Source of the DNA: Alkalibacterium sp046484155
GTDB taxonomy: Bacteria > Bacillota > Bacilli > Lactobacillales > Carnobacteriaceae_A
Direction of reading: 5' to 3'
NCBI RefSeq assembly: GCF_046484155.1
Contig: NZ_JAWOBT010000063.1
Location: 1-7,713, forward strand
DNA: 7,713 bases
Within the stretch, counting starts at the first letter, position 1, and each line of letters begins with the position of its first letter. Both the position numbers and the translations under genes were made by a program. The notes beneath the pieces are model-generated. The model saw only the letters and a program-made list of their open reading frames with translations, ran no database searches and was not told where the DNA came from. This document shows, piece after piece, positions 1-6,266 of this stretch.

Positions 1-446
1 AAATCCTCCGTGTGCACTTCCCAAATGATCGCCTCGGTAATGGAGGACACACCTTTAAATGACTCGTTTGCCCAGTTGTCGGGATTCGTTTCCTCCAGAT
101 CGATGATCGCAGAGCGGTTGCCGTTTAAGCCGACTGCTTTTGAATAGATATCGGCAGATTCAACTTCATTTTCATCATGAATAAAACTATAGGTATAAAA
201 GTAACCGTTCAAATCTTCATTGAACGTGAGTGTCCAGCAATTATTTACTAACAGCATTTCACGTTTATATAGAGGCGCAGTTGAATCAGCTTTTTCATAG
301 ATATTCAAATAAACCTGTTGAGCCAAAGGAGACCAAACTTTGAAAAGAGAGGTATCTTTTGTGTAGGTCAGCCCTAAATCGGTTTTAGTGTAAGCGTGGC
401 CTTCTAAATAAGGGATACGTTCTTCGATAGGTTGGTGAGGGGTCAT
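1..446 (-). CDS. pulA: Type I pullulanase, N-terminal fragment (3' end outside the window)
   Basis: Type I pullulanases cleave alpha-1,6 branch bonds in pullulan, glycogen and limit dextrins; this gene would supply a debranching enzyme for alpha-glucan use. I translated 148 uninterrupted codons leftwards from the ATG at 446. The N-terminal beta-sandwich (CBM48/E-set) pattern is clear: LGLTYTKD at residues 25-32, FKVWSPLAQQVYLNIYE at about 36-52, the GYFYTYSF strand near 81-88, and YSKAVGLNG followed by NRSAIIDLEETNP. It ends with SSITEAIIWEVHTEDF, which corresponds to the (Y/W)E-H--DF strand opening the GH13 catalytic barrel. The catalytic residues lie beyond the window. No signal peptide is visible, so a cytoplasmic enzyme is inferred. 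An AAAGGA site (455-460) sits 8 bases before the ATG. The gene is transcribed away from mntR and separated from it by decayed DNA. Family assignment is from recalled motifs and is fairly firm; substrate details are not testable here. Confidence 0.88.
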   Translation of the reverse strand, partial: MTPHQPIEERIPYLEGHAYTKTDLGLTYTKDTSLFKVWSPLAQQVYLNIYEKADSTAPLYKREMLLVNNCWTLTFNEDLNGYFYTYSFIHDENEVESADIYSKAVGLNGNRSAIIDLEETNPDNWANESFKGVSSITEAIIWEVHTED

Positions 447-477
447 CGTTACATTCCTTTCTTTGATCTGCAACTAC

Positions 478-503
478 AGTATACCATGGTTGGATCGTTT
501 CAA
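478..503 (-). promoter_or_regulatory. Probable pulA promoter (extended -10)
   Basis: Reading on the minus strand, TGGTATACT gives an extended -10 element with the hexamer TATACT at 478-483. The implied transcript starts near 471, leaving a leader of about 25 bases that contains the ribosome binding site. The best -35 hexamer is TTGAAA at 498-503, but its 14-base spacing is short. An extended -10 promoter may not need a good -35. This is inferred from sequence only. Confidence 0.5.
490..503. promoter_or_regulatory. Possible LacI/CcpA-family operator over the pulA promoter
   Basis: The 14-mer TTGGATCGTTTCAA is an imperfect palindrome centred on CG. The left half TTGGATC and the reverse complement of the right half, TTGAAAC, agree at five of seven positions. 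A central CG with TTGRAW arms is the usual shape of LacI-family operators such as those of MalR or CcpA. It fills the spacer and -35 side of the pulA promoter, where a bound repressor would block transcription. It does not fit the strict CcpA cre consensus, so a dedicated LacI-type regulator is as likely. It could also be chance. Confidence 0.3.
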
Positions 504-517
504 AAAAATCGAGATAC

Positions 518-540
518 CCGTGTTGCCTGCAGGGAAACGG
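518..540. repeat. Imperfect inverted repeat around CCTGCAGG, possible weak terminator
   Basis: CCGTgTtGCCTGCAGGgAaACGG pairs at CCGT/ACGG and around the palindrome CCTGCAGG, with one mismatch and one G-T pair between. On the minus strand it is followed, after about eight bases, by a run of seven T at 504-510. It could therefore end transcription coming from mntR and the pseudogene before pulA. The stem is short and the T run is not adjacent, so this is a weak call. Confidence 0.2.
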
Positions 541-559
541 ACAGCTGTTTTTATTTAGT

Positions 560-758
560 CTAAAGTATTCCGATGAGTTCTAGAAAGGTGATTCAGCCGA
601 GACTGTATAAGACAATAGAGAGAGTTCCCCAACAAAATGAGGGTGACGACTTTCTTTATGGACATATCGGATAAACCAGCTAGATAACAGACAGCATCAT
701 CCAGAGCAAGCGGCGTAAAGACAACGGTTGTAAAGAGCCTTTCAGATATTCTTCCGTT
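560..758 (-). pseudogene. Decayed remnant of a VTT (TVP38/TMEM64, DedA-like) membrane protein gene
   Basis: On the minus strand one frame reads SERLFTTVVF, then TPLALDDAVCYLAGLSDMSI, then KKVVTLILLG. This matches the conserved core of VTT/TVP38 membrane proteins, whose usual form is a proline-rich P-DD--CY-AGL segment, then a basic F/KK stretch and a hydrophobic helix ending in G. Directly after that the reading leaves the family. The next frame restores it as SIVLYSLG, a TGA stop at 593-595, then ITFLELIGIL, with a stop at 560-562. The break lies in or beside a CT dinucleotide repeat (617-624), a plausible slippage site. The N-terminal half of the family (several membrane helices) is missing: upstream sequence runs straight into the end of mntR. 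A 93-residue open frame beginning with TTG at 836 covers part of this but overlaps mntR, has no good start site and is not a credible gene. Assignment is from recalled family motifs. Confidence 0.55.
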
Positions 759-816
759 TTTCAGTTCACCGTCAGACGTTTGAATACGCTGTTCACTTAC
801 TGATTCAAGATGCTTA

Positions 817-1470
817 TCATGGAGTATAGTCGACAAAGATCTTCAGGGCAGCTTTATGACCGATAACGATTTGATTACCTTCGGGTGACTCTAGAGTCAA
901 AGGGCCTTCAAAGGGTTCGATGTCGATCAAGCGATAGCTGTTTCCCAACTGAATATCTTTTTCGAGTAAATAATTCAAGAAATCTTCCTGGTCATCAACT
1001 TCTTTAATTTTGAATTGTTCACCTGTTTTGACATCGATAAGTGGATATTTAGACGTCTCAGGGATTGAACCGTCCTTGTTCGGTATCACTCCGCCATGTG
1101 GATCGAACTTAGGTTCACCTAAAAATGCATTTAGCCGTTCGATCAATAAGTCAGAAGAGGCGTGTTCAAGTAAATCGGCATCTGCATGCACCTCATTCCA
1201 ATCATAGCCCAGTTTTTCAGCTAAAAACACTTCCCAAATACGATGTTTGCGAATAAGTTGATGGGCAATACGTGTGCCATAGGGAGTGAGTTTGACACCT
1301 TGATATGGGATATGACTGATCAGTTTTTCTCTTAATAACCGGGCGTTCATTTCAGTTACTGAAGCCGCAGATATTGATAAAGCATGAACCAGATCTTTAT
1401 TGGAGACAACCGTTTCGTCTCCGCCTAGTTCATAAATGGCTTTAATAAAATTCTCTTTATTGGGTGTCAT
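817..1470 (-). CDS. mntR: Manganese-responsive DtxR/MntR-family transcriptional regulator
   Basis: A 217-residue cytoplasmic repressor that should bind DNA when loaded with Mn(II) and switch off the divergent importer operon. The layout is a winged helix-turn-helix at about 3-65 (KDLVHALSISAASVTEMNAR), a dimerisation/metal domain at about 70-140 (RKHRIWEVFLAEKLGYDWNE, LLEHASSDLLIERL, DPHGGVIP), and a C-terminal FeoA/SH3-like domain at about 145-217. Length and numbering match the streptococcal ScaR/SloR type. Metal-ligand positions seen are His76, Glu80, Glu102, His103, His125 and Asp160. Three positions differ from the usual ligands as I remember them: Asn7 (Asp), Asp99 (Glu) and Asp123 (Cys). 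I chose the ATG at 1470 because AAAAGGA (1480-1486) lies nine bases upstream. An in-frame ATG at 1518 lies upstream of the predicted -10 and has no ribosome site. A preference for manganese over iron is inferred from the neighbouring transporter. Confidence 0.93.
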   Translation of the reverse strand: MTPNKENFIKAIYELGGDETVVSNKDLVHALSISAASVTEMNARLLREKLISHIPYQGVKLTPYGTRIAHQLIRKHRIWEVFLAEKLGYDWNEVHADADLLEHASSDLLIERLNAFLGEPKFDPHGGVIPNKDGSIPETSKYPLIDVKTGEQFKIKEVDDQEDFLNYLLEKDIQLGNSYRLIDIEPFEGPLTLESPEGNQIVIGHKAALKIFVDYTP

Positions 1471-1502
1471 GGATGTCAGTCCTTTTCTATCTGTATAGTT
1501 AA

Positions 1503-1532
1503 GTTTTACCATAATCATTTAAAGGTTGTCAA
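1503..1532 (-). promoter_or_regulatory. Promoter of mntR
   Basis: On the minus strand there is a consensus -35, TTGACA (1527-1532), an 18-base spacer and an extended -10, TGG followed by TAAAAC (1503-1508). The transcript would start near 1496, leaving about 26 bases before the ATG with the ribosome site inside. No copy of the regulator's palindrome overlaps this promoter, so strong autorepression is not predicted. Confidence 0.6.
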
Positions 1533-1558
1533 AAAGATACGAAGATTAAATTGTTCGC

Positions 1559-1587
1559 TTGACTTAAAACTATTTTTAGGGTAGGCT
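1559..1587 (+). promoter_or_regulatory. Promoter of the mntABCD operon
   Basis: TTGACT (1559-1564) is a good -35. Seventeen bases further on, TAGGCT (1582-1587) keeps only the key T, A and final T of a -10. The weak -10 lies inside the palindrome at 1571-1594, so a bound repressor would directly block RNA polymerase. The alternative A/T-rich hexamers after 1587 give spacings that are too long. Position is inferred from the sequence. Confidence 0.5.
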
Positions 1588-1594
1588 AAAAATA
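1571..1594. promoter_or_regulatory. MntR operator: perfect inverted repeat with 9-bp arms
   Basis: TATTTTTAG, the 6-base spacer GGTAGG, and CTAAAAATA form a perfect palindrome outside the spacer. The core TTTAG...CTAAA is the shape of operators for DtxR/MntR/ScaR-type metalloregulators in Gram-positive bacteria. It covers the predicted -10 of the mntA promoter and ends 42 bases before the mntA start codon. Metal-bound MntR should bind here to repress importer synthesis. No second copy is visible near the mntR promoter. Confidence 0.8.
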
Positions 1595-1636
1595 ATGAAA
1601 TAACAACTCCGAGCAATCATAAAATGAGGGATAGAT

Positions 1637-2578
1637 ATGACAAAGTTAAAATGGTTAAGCATTGCCATAATGATAGTATTAATTAGTGGATGCAGCACAG
1701 ACAGCGACACTAAGAGAAATGATAGCGAAAAAATATCGATTGTGACAACGACGTCTTTCTTGACCGATCTGGTTGAAACAATTGGTGGAGAGAATGTTTC
1801 TGTAACAGGTTTAATGGGACCGGGAGTGGATCCACATGATTATCAACCATCAACATCAGATATTGTTGCGATGGGAGAAGCCAATGTCGTTATTTATAAT
1901 GGTCTGACCTTAGAAAAGCGGTTTGAAGAAGTCTTCGACCAGTTAGGTGAACGAGATGTTTTAACGGTCATTGCAGGTGATGCTTTAGATGAAGCGAGTG
2001 TACTCCTGGATCCGGAAGAAAGTGAGTCCCAAGCAGTGGATCCGCATATATGGTTCAGTGTTTCGAGATGGAAACAGGTAACAGAACACATTGCAGATGA
2101 ATTGAGTGCTTATGATCCTGATAATGCAGAATACTATAGTAGAAATGCTGCAGACTATTCAGACGAATTAGATGAACTGGCAGAGTACGTCGAAACTAGA
2201 GTAGAGGAAGTGCCGGAATCATCACGTTATCTGGTGACTGCACATGATGCGTTCCAGTATTTCGGTAAAGAATATAACTTTGAAGTGATCGGACTACAGG
2301 GACTCAATACACGTACGGAAGCTGGGACGGGTGATATCAGTCAAATGGCTTCATTTATAGTAGAGAATGATATAAATGCAGTATTTGTAGAGAGTTCGGT
2401 ATCACCGAGAAGTATCGAAGCATTGGTGGAAGCGACCAATAGTCGTGGGCATCGATTGAGAAATGCTGGGGAGTTGTATTCAGATGCCTTAGGAAGCAGC
2501 GAGGATGAGGCGGATACGTATATAACGATGTATCGGTCAAACGTGGATACCATAGTAGATGCTTTAATTGAAAATTAA
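1637..2578 (+). CDS. mntA: Manganese ABC transporter substrate-binding lipoprotein
   Basis: This is the extracellular metal-capturing subunit (cluster A-I/ZnuA-TroA-PsaA family, 313 residues) that delivers Mn(II), or possibly Zn(II) or Fe(II), to the permease. A lysine-containing hydrophobic leader ends in the lipobox LISGC, so Cys19 should be lipidated and the protein anchored outside the membrane. Metal-ligand positions are His67 (VDPHDYQPS), His137 (VDPHIWFS), His203 (VTAHDAFQYFG) and Asp283 (YSDALG). This His3-Asp set is like TroA and Bacillus MntA; streptococcal PsaA has Glu at the third site. The stretch GLQGLNTRTEAGT (219-231) is typical of the MntA branch. A GAGGG site (1626-1630) lies six bases before the ATG. 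It is the first gene of the operon and the next starts 24 bases after its stop. There is no histidine-rich loop of the kind common in zinc-specific ZnuA, which together with the MntR operator favours manganese. Confidence 0.93.
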   Translation: MTKLKWLSIAIMIVLISGCSTDSDTKRNDSEKISIVTTTSFLTDLVETIGGENVSVTGLMGPGVDPHDYQPSTSDIVAMGEANVVIYNGLTLEKRFEEVFDQLGERDVLTVIAGDALDEASVLLDPEESESQAVDPHIWFSVSRWKQVTEHIADELSAYDPDNAEYYSRNAADYSDELDELAEYVETRVEEVPESSRYLVTAHDAFQYFGKEYNFEVIGLQGLNTRTEAGTGDISQMASFIVENDINAVFVESSVSPRSIEALVEATNSRGHRLRNAGELYSDALGSSEDEADTYITMYRSNVDTIVDALIEN

Positions 2579-2602
2579 TCGTCAGAAAGAAGGCTTTAAA
2601 AA

Positions 2603-3352
2603 ATGAAGGATGCAGCAATCAACATAGATAAACTGACTGTGGCGTACGATGCTCAGCCTGTTTTATGGAATATTTCACTCGCATTTCAAAAAGGAAAAAT
2701 GACGGCTATAGTCGGGCCCAACGGTGCAGGAAAATCAACCATGATCAAAGCGATGCTCGGTTTGGTGTCTCCCGTTACGGGTTCGGTCACGTATCAAGAT
2801 GAAAATCAGAAAGCCGTACCCTATAAAGGTTTGAAAAATCGGATTGCTTATGTTCCTCAAAACACGTCTGTAGATTGGGATTTTCCGACAACGGTACGAG
2901 ACGTTGTCTTGATGGGAAGGTACGGTCATTTAGGCTGGTTTAAAAGACCTCGGAAAAAGGACAGGGAAATAGCTAAGCAAATGCTTCTGAAGGTAGGGCT
3001 TCCGACTTTCGCAACGCGTCAGATCAGCCAGCTTTCAGGCGGACAGCGCCAGCGCGTGTTCTTAGCCCGAGCGCTTGCACAAGAAGCTGACGTGTACATC
3101 ATGGATGAACCGTTGGCCGGCGTCGACATGAAGACCGAACATATCATCATGAAGCTGCTGAAAAAATTAGTTTCAGAAGGTAAAACAGTTCTCGTTGTTC
3201 ACCACGATCTGCAGACAGTTGAAACTTATTTTGATGAGATCGTTTTTATCAATCAGGAAGTTATCGCTTCGGGTTCAGTTGAACAGTCCTTTAACAAACA
3301 AAACATCGATCAGACATATCACCGCGATCGCAACGTAGGGGAAGGGGAATAA
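2603..3352 (+). CDS. mntB: Manganese ABC transporter ATP-binding protein
   Basis: A cytoplasmic ATPase of 249 residues that powers import by the MntC-MntD channel; two copies are expected per transporter. All nucleotide-binding motifs are present and intact: Walker A GPNGAGKST at 38-46, Q-loop Gln86 (YVPQ), signature LSGGQRQR at 144-151, Walker B VYIMDEP at 164-170 with catalytic Glu169, D-loop AGVD at 172-175, and the switch histidine in VVHHDL (His201). The segment SVDWDFPTTVRDVVLMGR at 89-106 is typical of the metal-ion (MntB/ZnuC/TroB) branch. GAAGG (2589-2593) is nine bases upstream of the ATG. The gene ends two bases before the first permease gene, whose ribosome site (GGGGAAGGGG) lies inside the last codons here, suggesting coupled translation. 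Confidence 0.94.
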   Translation: MKDAAINIDKLTVAYDAQPVLWNISLAFQKGKMTAIVGPNGAGKSTMIKAMLGLVSPVTGSVTYQDENQKAVPYKGLKNRIAYVPQNTSVDWDFPTTVRDVVLMGRYGHLGWFKRPRKKDREIAKQMLLKVGLPTFATRQISQLSGGQRQRVFLARALAQEADVYIMDEPLAGVDMKTEHIIMKLLKKLVSEGKTVLVVHHDLQTVETYFDEIVFINQEVIASGSVEQSFNKQNIDQTYHRDRNVGEGE

Positions 3353-3354
3353 TT

Positions 3355-4281
3355 ATGCTGACTCAGGTTCTTTCTGTGTTTACTGATTACACCTTTCAAC
3401 TTGTTGCTCTGGGAACGGGAATCATCGGACTGCTCAGTGGTGTGATCGGAACATACGCGACACTTCGAAAAGAAAGCTTGTTAGGTGATGCCTTAAGTCA
3501 TGCGGCTTTACCGGGCATTGCTATAGCCTTCGTTATTATACAGCGTAAAGAATTACTCTTTCTCATACTGGGTGCAGCTGTTTCAGGAATAATTGCGACA
3601 GGTCTCATCCAATTGATGACGAGAAAAACGGTGGTCAAGCTGGACAGCGCCTTGTCTCTTGTTCTATCCAGCTTCTTTGGATTGGGCTTGGTGGTGTTAA
3701 CGGCGATTCAAAATAATCCGAATGCCCAGCAGGCGGGGTTAGACAGTTTCATCTTCGGCCAGGCCAGCGCGATGTTGAGTAGAGATGTTCAATTGATAGC
3801 TGGGGTAGCACTCATTTTACTGCTACTGGTCGGATTATTTTGGAAAGAGTTCAAATGTTATACGTTTGATCCGATGTTTAGCCGTTCCTTAGGCTTTTCA
3901 AGTAAAATCATAGAATTTCTCTTGTCCATGATGATTGTTTTGACCATCATTATAGGTCTTGAATCTGTAGGGGTCATCTTGATCAGTGCGTTACTCATTG
4001 GTCCGTCGATCGCTGCCAGACAATGGACTCACCGTTTAAGCGGCGTCATGATTTTAGCCGGGGTGTTCGGTTTCTTGTCCGGGATCATAGGGACATTGAT
4101 CAGCTCGTTGGGTGAACATATTCCGACGGGGCCGACGATTGTGGTCGTCGTCAGTCTTTTCGTTTTCATCAGTCTCCTCTTCGCACCGAAGCAGGGGTAC
4201 ATTGCTAAGCATATTTTAAAACAGAAGAAACAGAAACGTTTCATGGCACGCTTAACTGAGCTGGAAGGGGGTAAACAATGA
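3355..4281 (+). CDS. mntC: Manganese ABC transporter permease 1 (ABC-3 family)
   Basis: An integral membrane subunit of 308 residues that forms half of the import channel. Hydrophobic segments fit eight or nine membrane helices. Family landmarks are LGDALSHAALPGIA at 43-56, the cytoplasmic loop WKEFKCYTFDPMFSRSLGF at 163-181 (the likely contact with the ATPase), SVGVILISALLIGPSIAAR at 204-222, and PTGPTIVVV at 257-265. A short positively charged tail (QKKQKRFMARL) follows the last helix. Bacillus subtilis MntC, as I remember it, is over 100 residues longer because of a C-terminal DtxR-like extension; this protein lacks it. The gene starts two bases after mntB and overlaps the next gene by four bases (ATGA), so the four products are very likely made together. 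The C/D naming follows Bacillus gene order. Confidence 0.9.
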   Translation: MLTQVLSVFTDYTFQLVALGTGIIGLLSGVIGTYATLRKESLLGDALSHAALPGIAIAFVIIQRKELLFLILGAAVSGIIATGLIQLMTRKTVVKLDSALSLVLSSFFGLGLVVLTAIQNNPNAQQAGLDSFIFGQASAMLSRDVQLIAGVALILLLLVGLFWKEFKCYTFDPMFSRSLGFSSKIIEFLLSMMIVLTIIIGLESVGVILISALLIGPSIAARQWTHRLSGVMILAGVFGFLSGIIGTLISSLGEHIPTGPTIVVVVSLFVFISLLFAPKQGYIAKHILKQKKQKRFMARLTELEGGKQ

Positions 4282-5186
4282 GCATGATAAACGAAATTAC
4301 ATTGATCGCTGTTGTCGTCGCTGTCGCTTGTGCTTTGCCCGGCGTCTTCCTGGTGCTGAGAGGGGCAACGATGGTATCGGATGCCATTACTCATACTGTC
4401 TTGCTGGGGATCGTCCTGGCTTTCTTCATTACGCAGGATTTAAACTCGCCACTGCTGATGATCGGAGCGACGCTCGTTGGTTTGGCAACGGTTTGGCTGA
4501 TAGAAACCATCCAGCGGTCTCGATTAGTTTCCAATGACGCAGCTATCGGTATTGTTTTTCCGCTGTTTTTCAGTATCGCGATCATCATGATCACCCTCTA
4601 CGCAGGTGATGTCCACTTGGATGTAGACGCAGTATTAATGGGTGAGCTGGCTTTTGCTCCTTTTCGTAGACTCGATTTACTCGGTTACGATCTTGGTCCT
4701 CAGTCACTCTGGGTGATGTTGGTCATCTTGATCATCAATTCGTTCTTTATCTTCTTTTTCTATAAAGAACTGAAAGTCACGACGTTCGATCCGGCGTTTG
4801 CAGCTGCGATAGGCTTTTCACCCTTGATCATTCATTATGCTTTGATGACTTTGGTTTCACTTACAGCAGTGGGTGCATACGATTCGGTCGGATCGATATT
4901 GATCGTCGGGTTTATGGTGGGGCCGGCGCTGTCTGGTTACGTGCTTACCCATTCATTGAATAAAATGATTGTTATCACCGTGATCATGGCCGTTATCAAC
5001 AGTGTGAGTGGCGTGAGGTTAGCTTTCTGGTTCGATACCACGATCGCCGGCATGATCGCTGTCGTGACTGGCCTGACGACGTTGCTCATTTTAATGTTCT
5101 CTCCCAAAAAGGGACTTTTCCAACATCAAATCAGCCAGAATAAAGCTCGTAGAAACCTGAATAGAGAAATTGAAAAAATGGCCTGA
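4278..5186 (+). CDS. mntD: Manganese ABC transporter permease 2 (ABC-3 family)
   Basis: The second channel subunit, 302 residues and paralogous to MntC, expected to pair with it as a heterodimer. Landmarks are LRGATMVSDAITHTVLLGI at 27-45, the extracytoplasmic HLDVDAVLMGELAFAP at 113-128 typical of MntD/TroD-type subunits, the ATPase-contact loop KELKVTTFDPAFAAAIGF at 163-180, SVGSILIVGFMVGPALSG at 203-220, and IAGMIAVVTGL at 256-266 near the last helix. A charged tail (QNKARRNLNREIEK) ends the protein in the cytoplasm. The start ATG shares an ATGA overlap with the mntC stop, and GGAAGGGGG (4263-4271) lies six bases upstream. It is the last gene of the operon; the terminator hairpin begins four bases after its stop codon. 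Confidence 0.92.
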   Translation: MSMINEITLIAVVVAVACALPGVFLVLRGATMVSDAITHTVLLGIVLAFFITQDLNSPLLMIGATLVGLATVWLIETIQRSRLVSNDAAIGIVFPLFFSIAIIMITLYAGDVHLDVDAVLMGELAFAPFRRLDLLGYDLGPQSLWVMLVILIINSFFIFFFYKELKVTTFDPAFAAAIGFSPLIIHYALMTLVSLTAVGAYDSVGSILIVGFMVGPALSGYVLTHSLNKMIVITVIMAVINSVSGVRLAFWFDTTIAGMIAVVTGLTTLLILMFSPKKGLFQHQISQNKARRNLNREIEKMA

Positions 5187-5190
5187 CTAA

Positions 5191-5233
5191 AAACGACCCG
5201 TGTTTTGATTATCAATCAAAACGCGGGTCGTTT
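5191..5233. terminator. Strong bidirectional Rho-independent terminator
   Basis: AAACGACCCG and GTTTTGATT, separated by one T, pair with AATCAAAAC and CGGGTCGTTT around the 3-base loop ATC. This gives a stem of 20 pairs, counting one G-U pair. On the plus strand it is followed by TTTATTTATTTAT, and on the minus strand by GTCGTTTTT. It sits between the convergent stops of mntD (5184-5186) and the LacI-family gene (5236-5238), so it should end transcription from both sides. Confidence 0.92.
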
Positions 5234-5235
5234 AT

Positions 5236-6219
5236 TTATTTATCAGTGTTTTTTGTGGTCCCCCGCTTGATCAATTTGAAAGTCAGTGGGTCCAAGCTGT
5301 CCGAATCTTTTCCAAGTTGTTTTAAAAGCAATCGGCAGGCGTTGCTACCCTGTTCTTCAATGCCATAATCAACCGTTGTGATATCCATGACATCGCTTAT
5401 AAATAAATTGTCAAAACCGATAACAGAGATATCTTCAGGTACTTGATAGCCTTTTTTCTCGAGTTTCGAAACAGCTAGGGCCGCGATATTATCGGAATGA
5501 GTGATGATAGCATCGGGTTTAACCGTTTGTTCTTCGATCCACTGGACAACACGGTCAACGTCAAAGTCTGAGAGGATGTGCAAAAAAGAATCAGACGCGT
5601 AAGGAGTAATGTTTTTTGAACAGCAGAAGTCATGGTAGGCTTGCGTTCGTCGGGTCGTGTTTAAGCCCGTCGCGGTTCCATACAAATTCAGGATCCTCCG
5701 GCAGCCCGTGTCCCAGGCATAGGACAGAGCTAATTGATTGCCTTCATAATGATCGATGAATACGGAAGGGATGGGATGGGTAGCCACATTATGTAAGGTT
5801 ACGATCGGTCCGTCTTTTAGATAGCTTTCCAGCACGTCCCATTCATTGGCACGGTAAATAAGGAAGATCCCATCCAGTTCCTTGGCTTTCAAGAGGTCAA
5901 AGGCTTCGCGTTCTCGTTTTTTGTCGCCATTCGTAATAAATAAAGTAGTGGTGTACCCAGCAGAGTAGGCTGTTGAAATGAACGGATTTATTCGTGCTAC
6001 CGCCGTATCATTGAATTGCGTGCTGATAATGCCGAAATTTTTAGTCTCGCCTGTGCGCAGCATCTGTGCATGCTTGTTCGGTCTGTAGTTAAGCTGTTTG
6101 ATCGCAGCTTCTACCTTTTTCCGGGTCTCGGCACCAACGTATCCACTCGAATTTATGACGCGGGAAACGGTCGCGGATGAGACGGCGGCATGCTCTGCGA
6201 TATCTTGAATCGTGGCCAT
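5236..6219 (-). CDS. LacI-family transcriptional regulator
   Basis: A DNA-binding repressor of 327 residues with a sugar-type effector domain. The N-terminal helix-turn-helix ATIQDIAEHAAVSSATVSRV is at 2-21, and the hinge helix at about 47-58 (PNKHAQMLRTGE) carries the minor-groove leucine (Leu54). The rest is a periplasmic-binding-protein-like core, beginning NFGII at 61-65 and including LDGIFL at 115-120, PDAIITHSDNIAAL at 235-248 and ISVIGFDN at 264-271, a near-universal family motif. GGAAGGAG (6228-6235) lies eight bases before the ATG. The family usually controls carbohydrate genes, but no sugar transporter or enzyme adjoins it: mntD converges on one side and ppk lies upstream on the other. 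Its target and ligand cannot be read from the sequence. The pulA promoter about 5 kb away carries a LacI-type palindrome and is one candidate target, as inference only. Confidence 0.92.
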   Translation of the reverse strand: MATIQDIAEHAAVSSATVSRVINSSGYVGAETRKKVEAAIKQLNYRPNKHAQMLRTGETKNFGIISTQFNDTAVARINPFISTAYSAGYTTTLFITNGDKKREREAFDLLKAKELDGIFLIYRANEWDVLESYLKDGPIVTLHNVATHPIPSVFIDHYEGNQLALSYAWDTGCRRILNLYGTATGLNTTRRTQAYHDFCCSKNITPYASDSFLHILSDFDVDRVVQWIEEQTVKPDAIITHSDNIAALAVSKLEKKGYQVPEDISVIGFDNLFISDVMDITTVDYGIEEQGSNACRLLLKQLGKDSDSLDPLTFKLIKRGTTKNTDK

Positions 6220-6235
6220 TTTTTTGTCTCCTTCC

Positions 6236-6250
6236 TCTCTCAGTATACCA
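6236..6250 (-). promoter_or_regulatory. Probable promoter (-10) of the LacI-family gene
   Basis: On the minus strand TGGTATACT gives an extended -10 with TATACT at 6242-6247, the same element as at pulA. No convincing -35 is seen; seventeen bases upstream is only TTTTCT. The transcript would start near 6235, essentially at the ribosome site, leaving a leader of only about 16 bases. It lies just downstream of the long hairpin, so the gene is probably transcribed separately from ppk. Confidence 0.45.
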
Positions 6251-6266
6251 AATCATAGCGCCTCAG

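Noticed and set aside
1010..1207. Plus-strand open frame of 65 codons
   Set aside because: It lies wholly antisense to mntR and the translation resembles no known family.
1471..1518. Upstream ATG at 1518 extending mntR by 16 residues
   Set aside because: It lies upstream of the predicted mntR -10, has no ribosome site, and the extra residues do not match the family. The ATG at 1470 has a well-placed AAAAGGA and gives the usual length.
1595..1636. Possible Mn riboswitch (yybP-ykoY type) in the mntA leader
   Set aside because: The leader is only about 40 bases, far too short for that structure, and shows no stem-loops.
1894..2618. Minus-strand open frames of 65, 70 and 87 codons
   Set aside because: They are antisense to mntA and the start of mntB, with no ribosome sites or recognisable motifs.
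4029..4394. Minus-strand open frame of 121 codons
   Set aside because: It is a shadow of the mntC/mntD coding sequence with no recognisable motif or start site.
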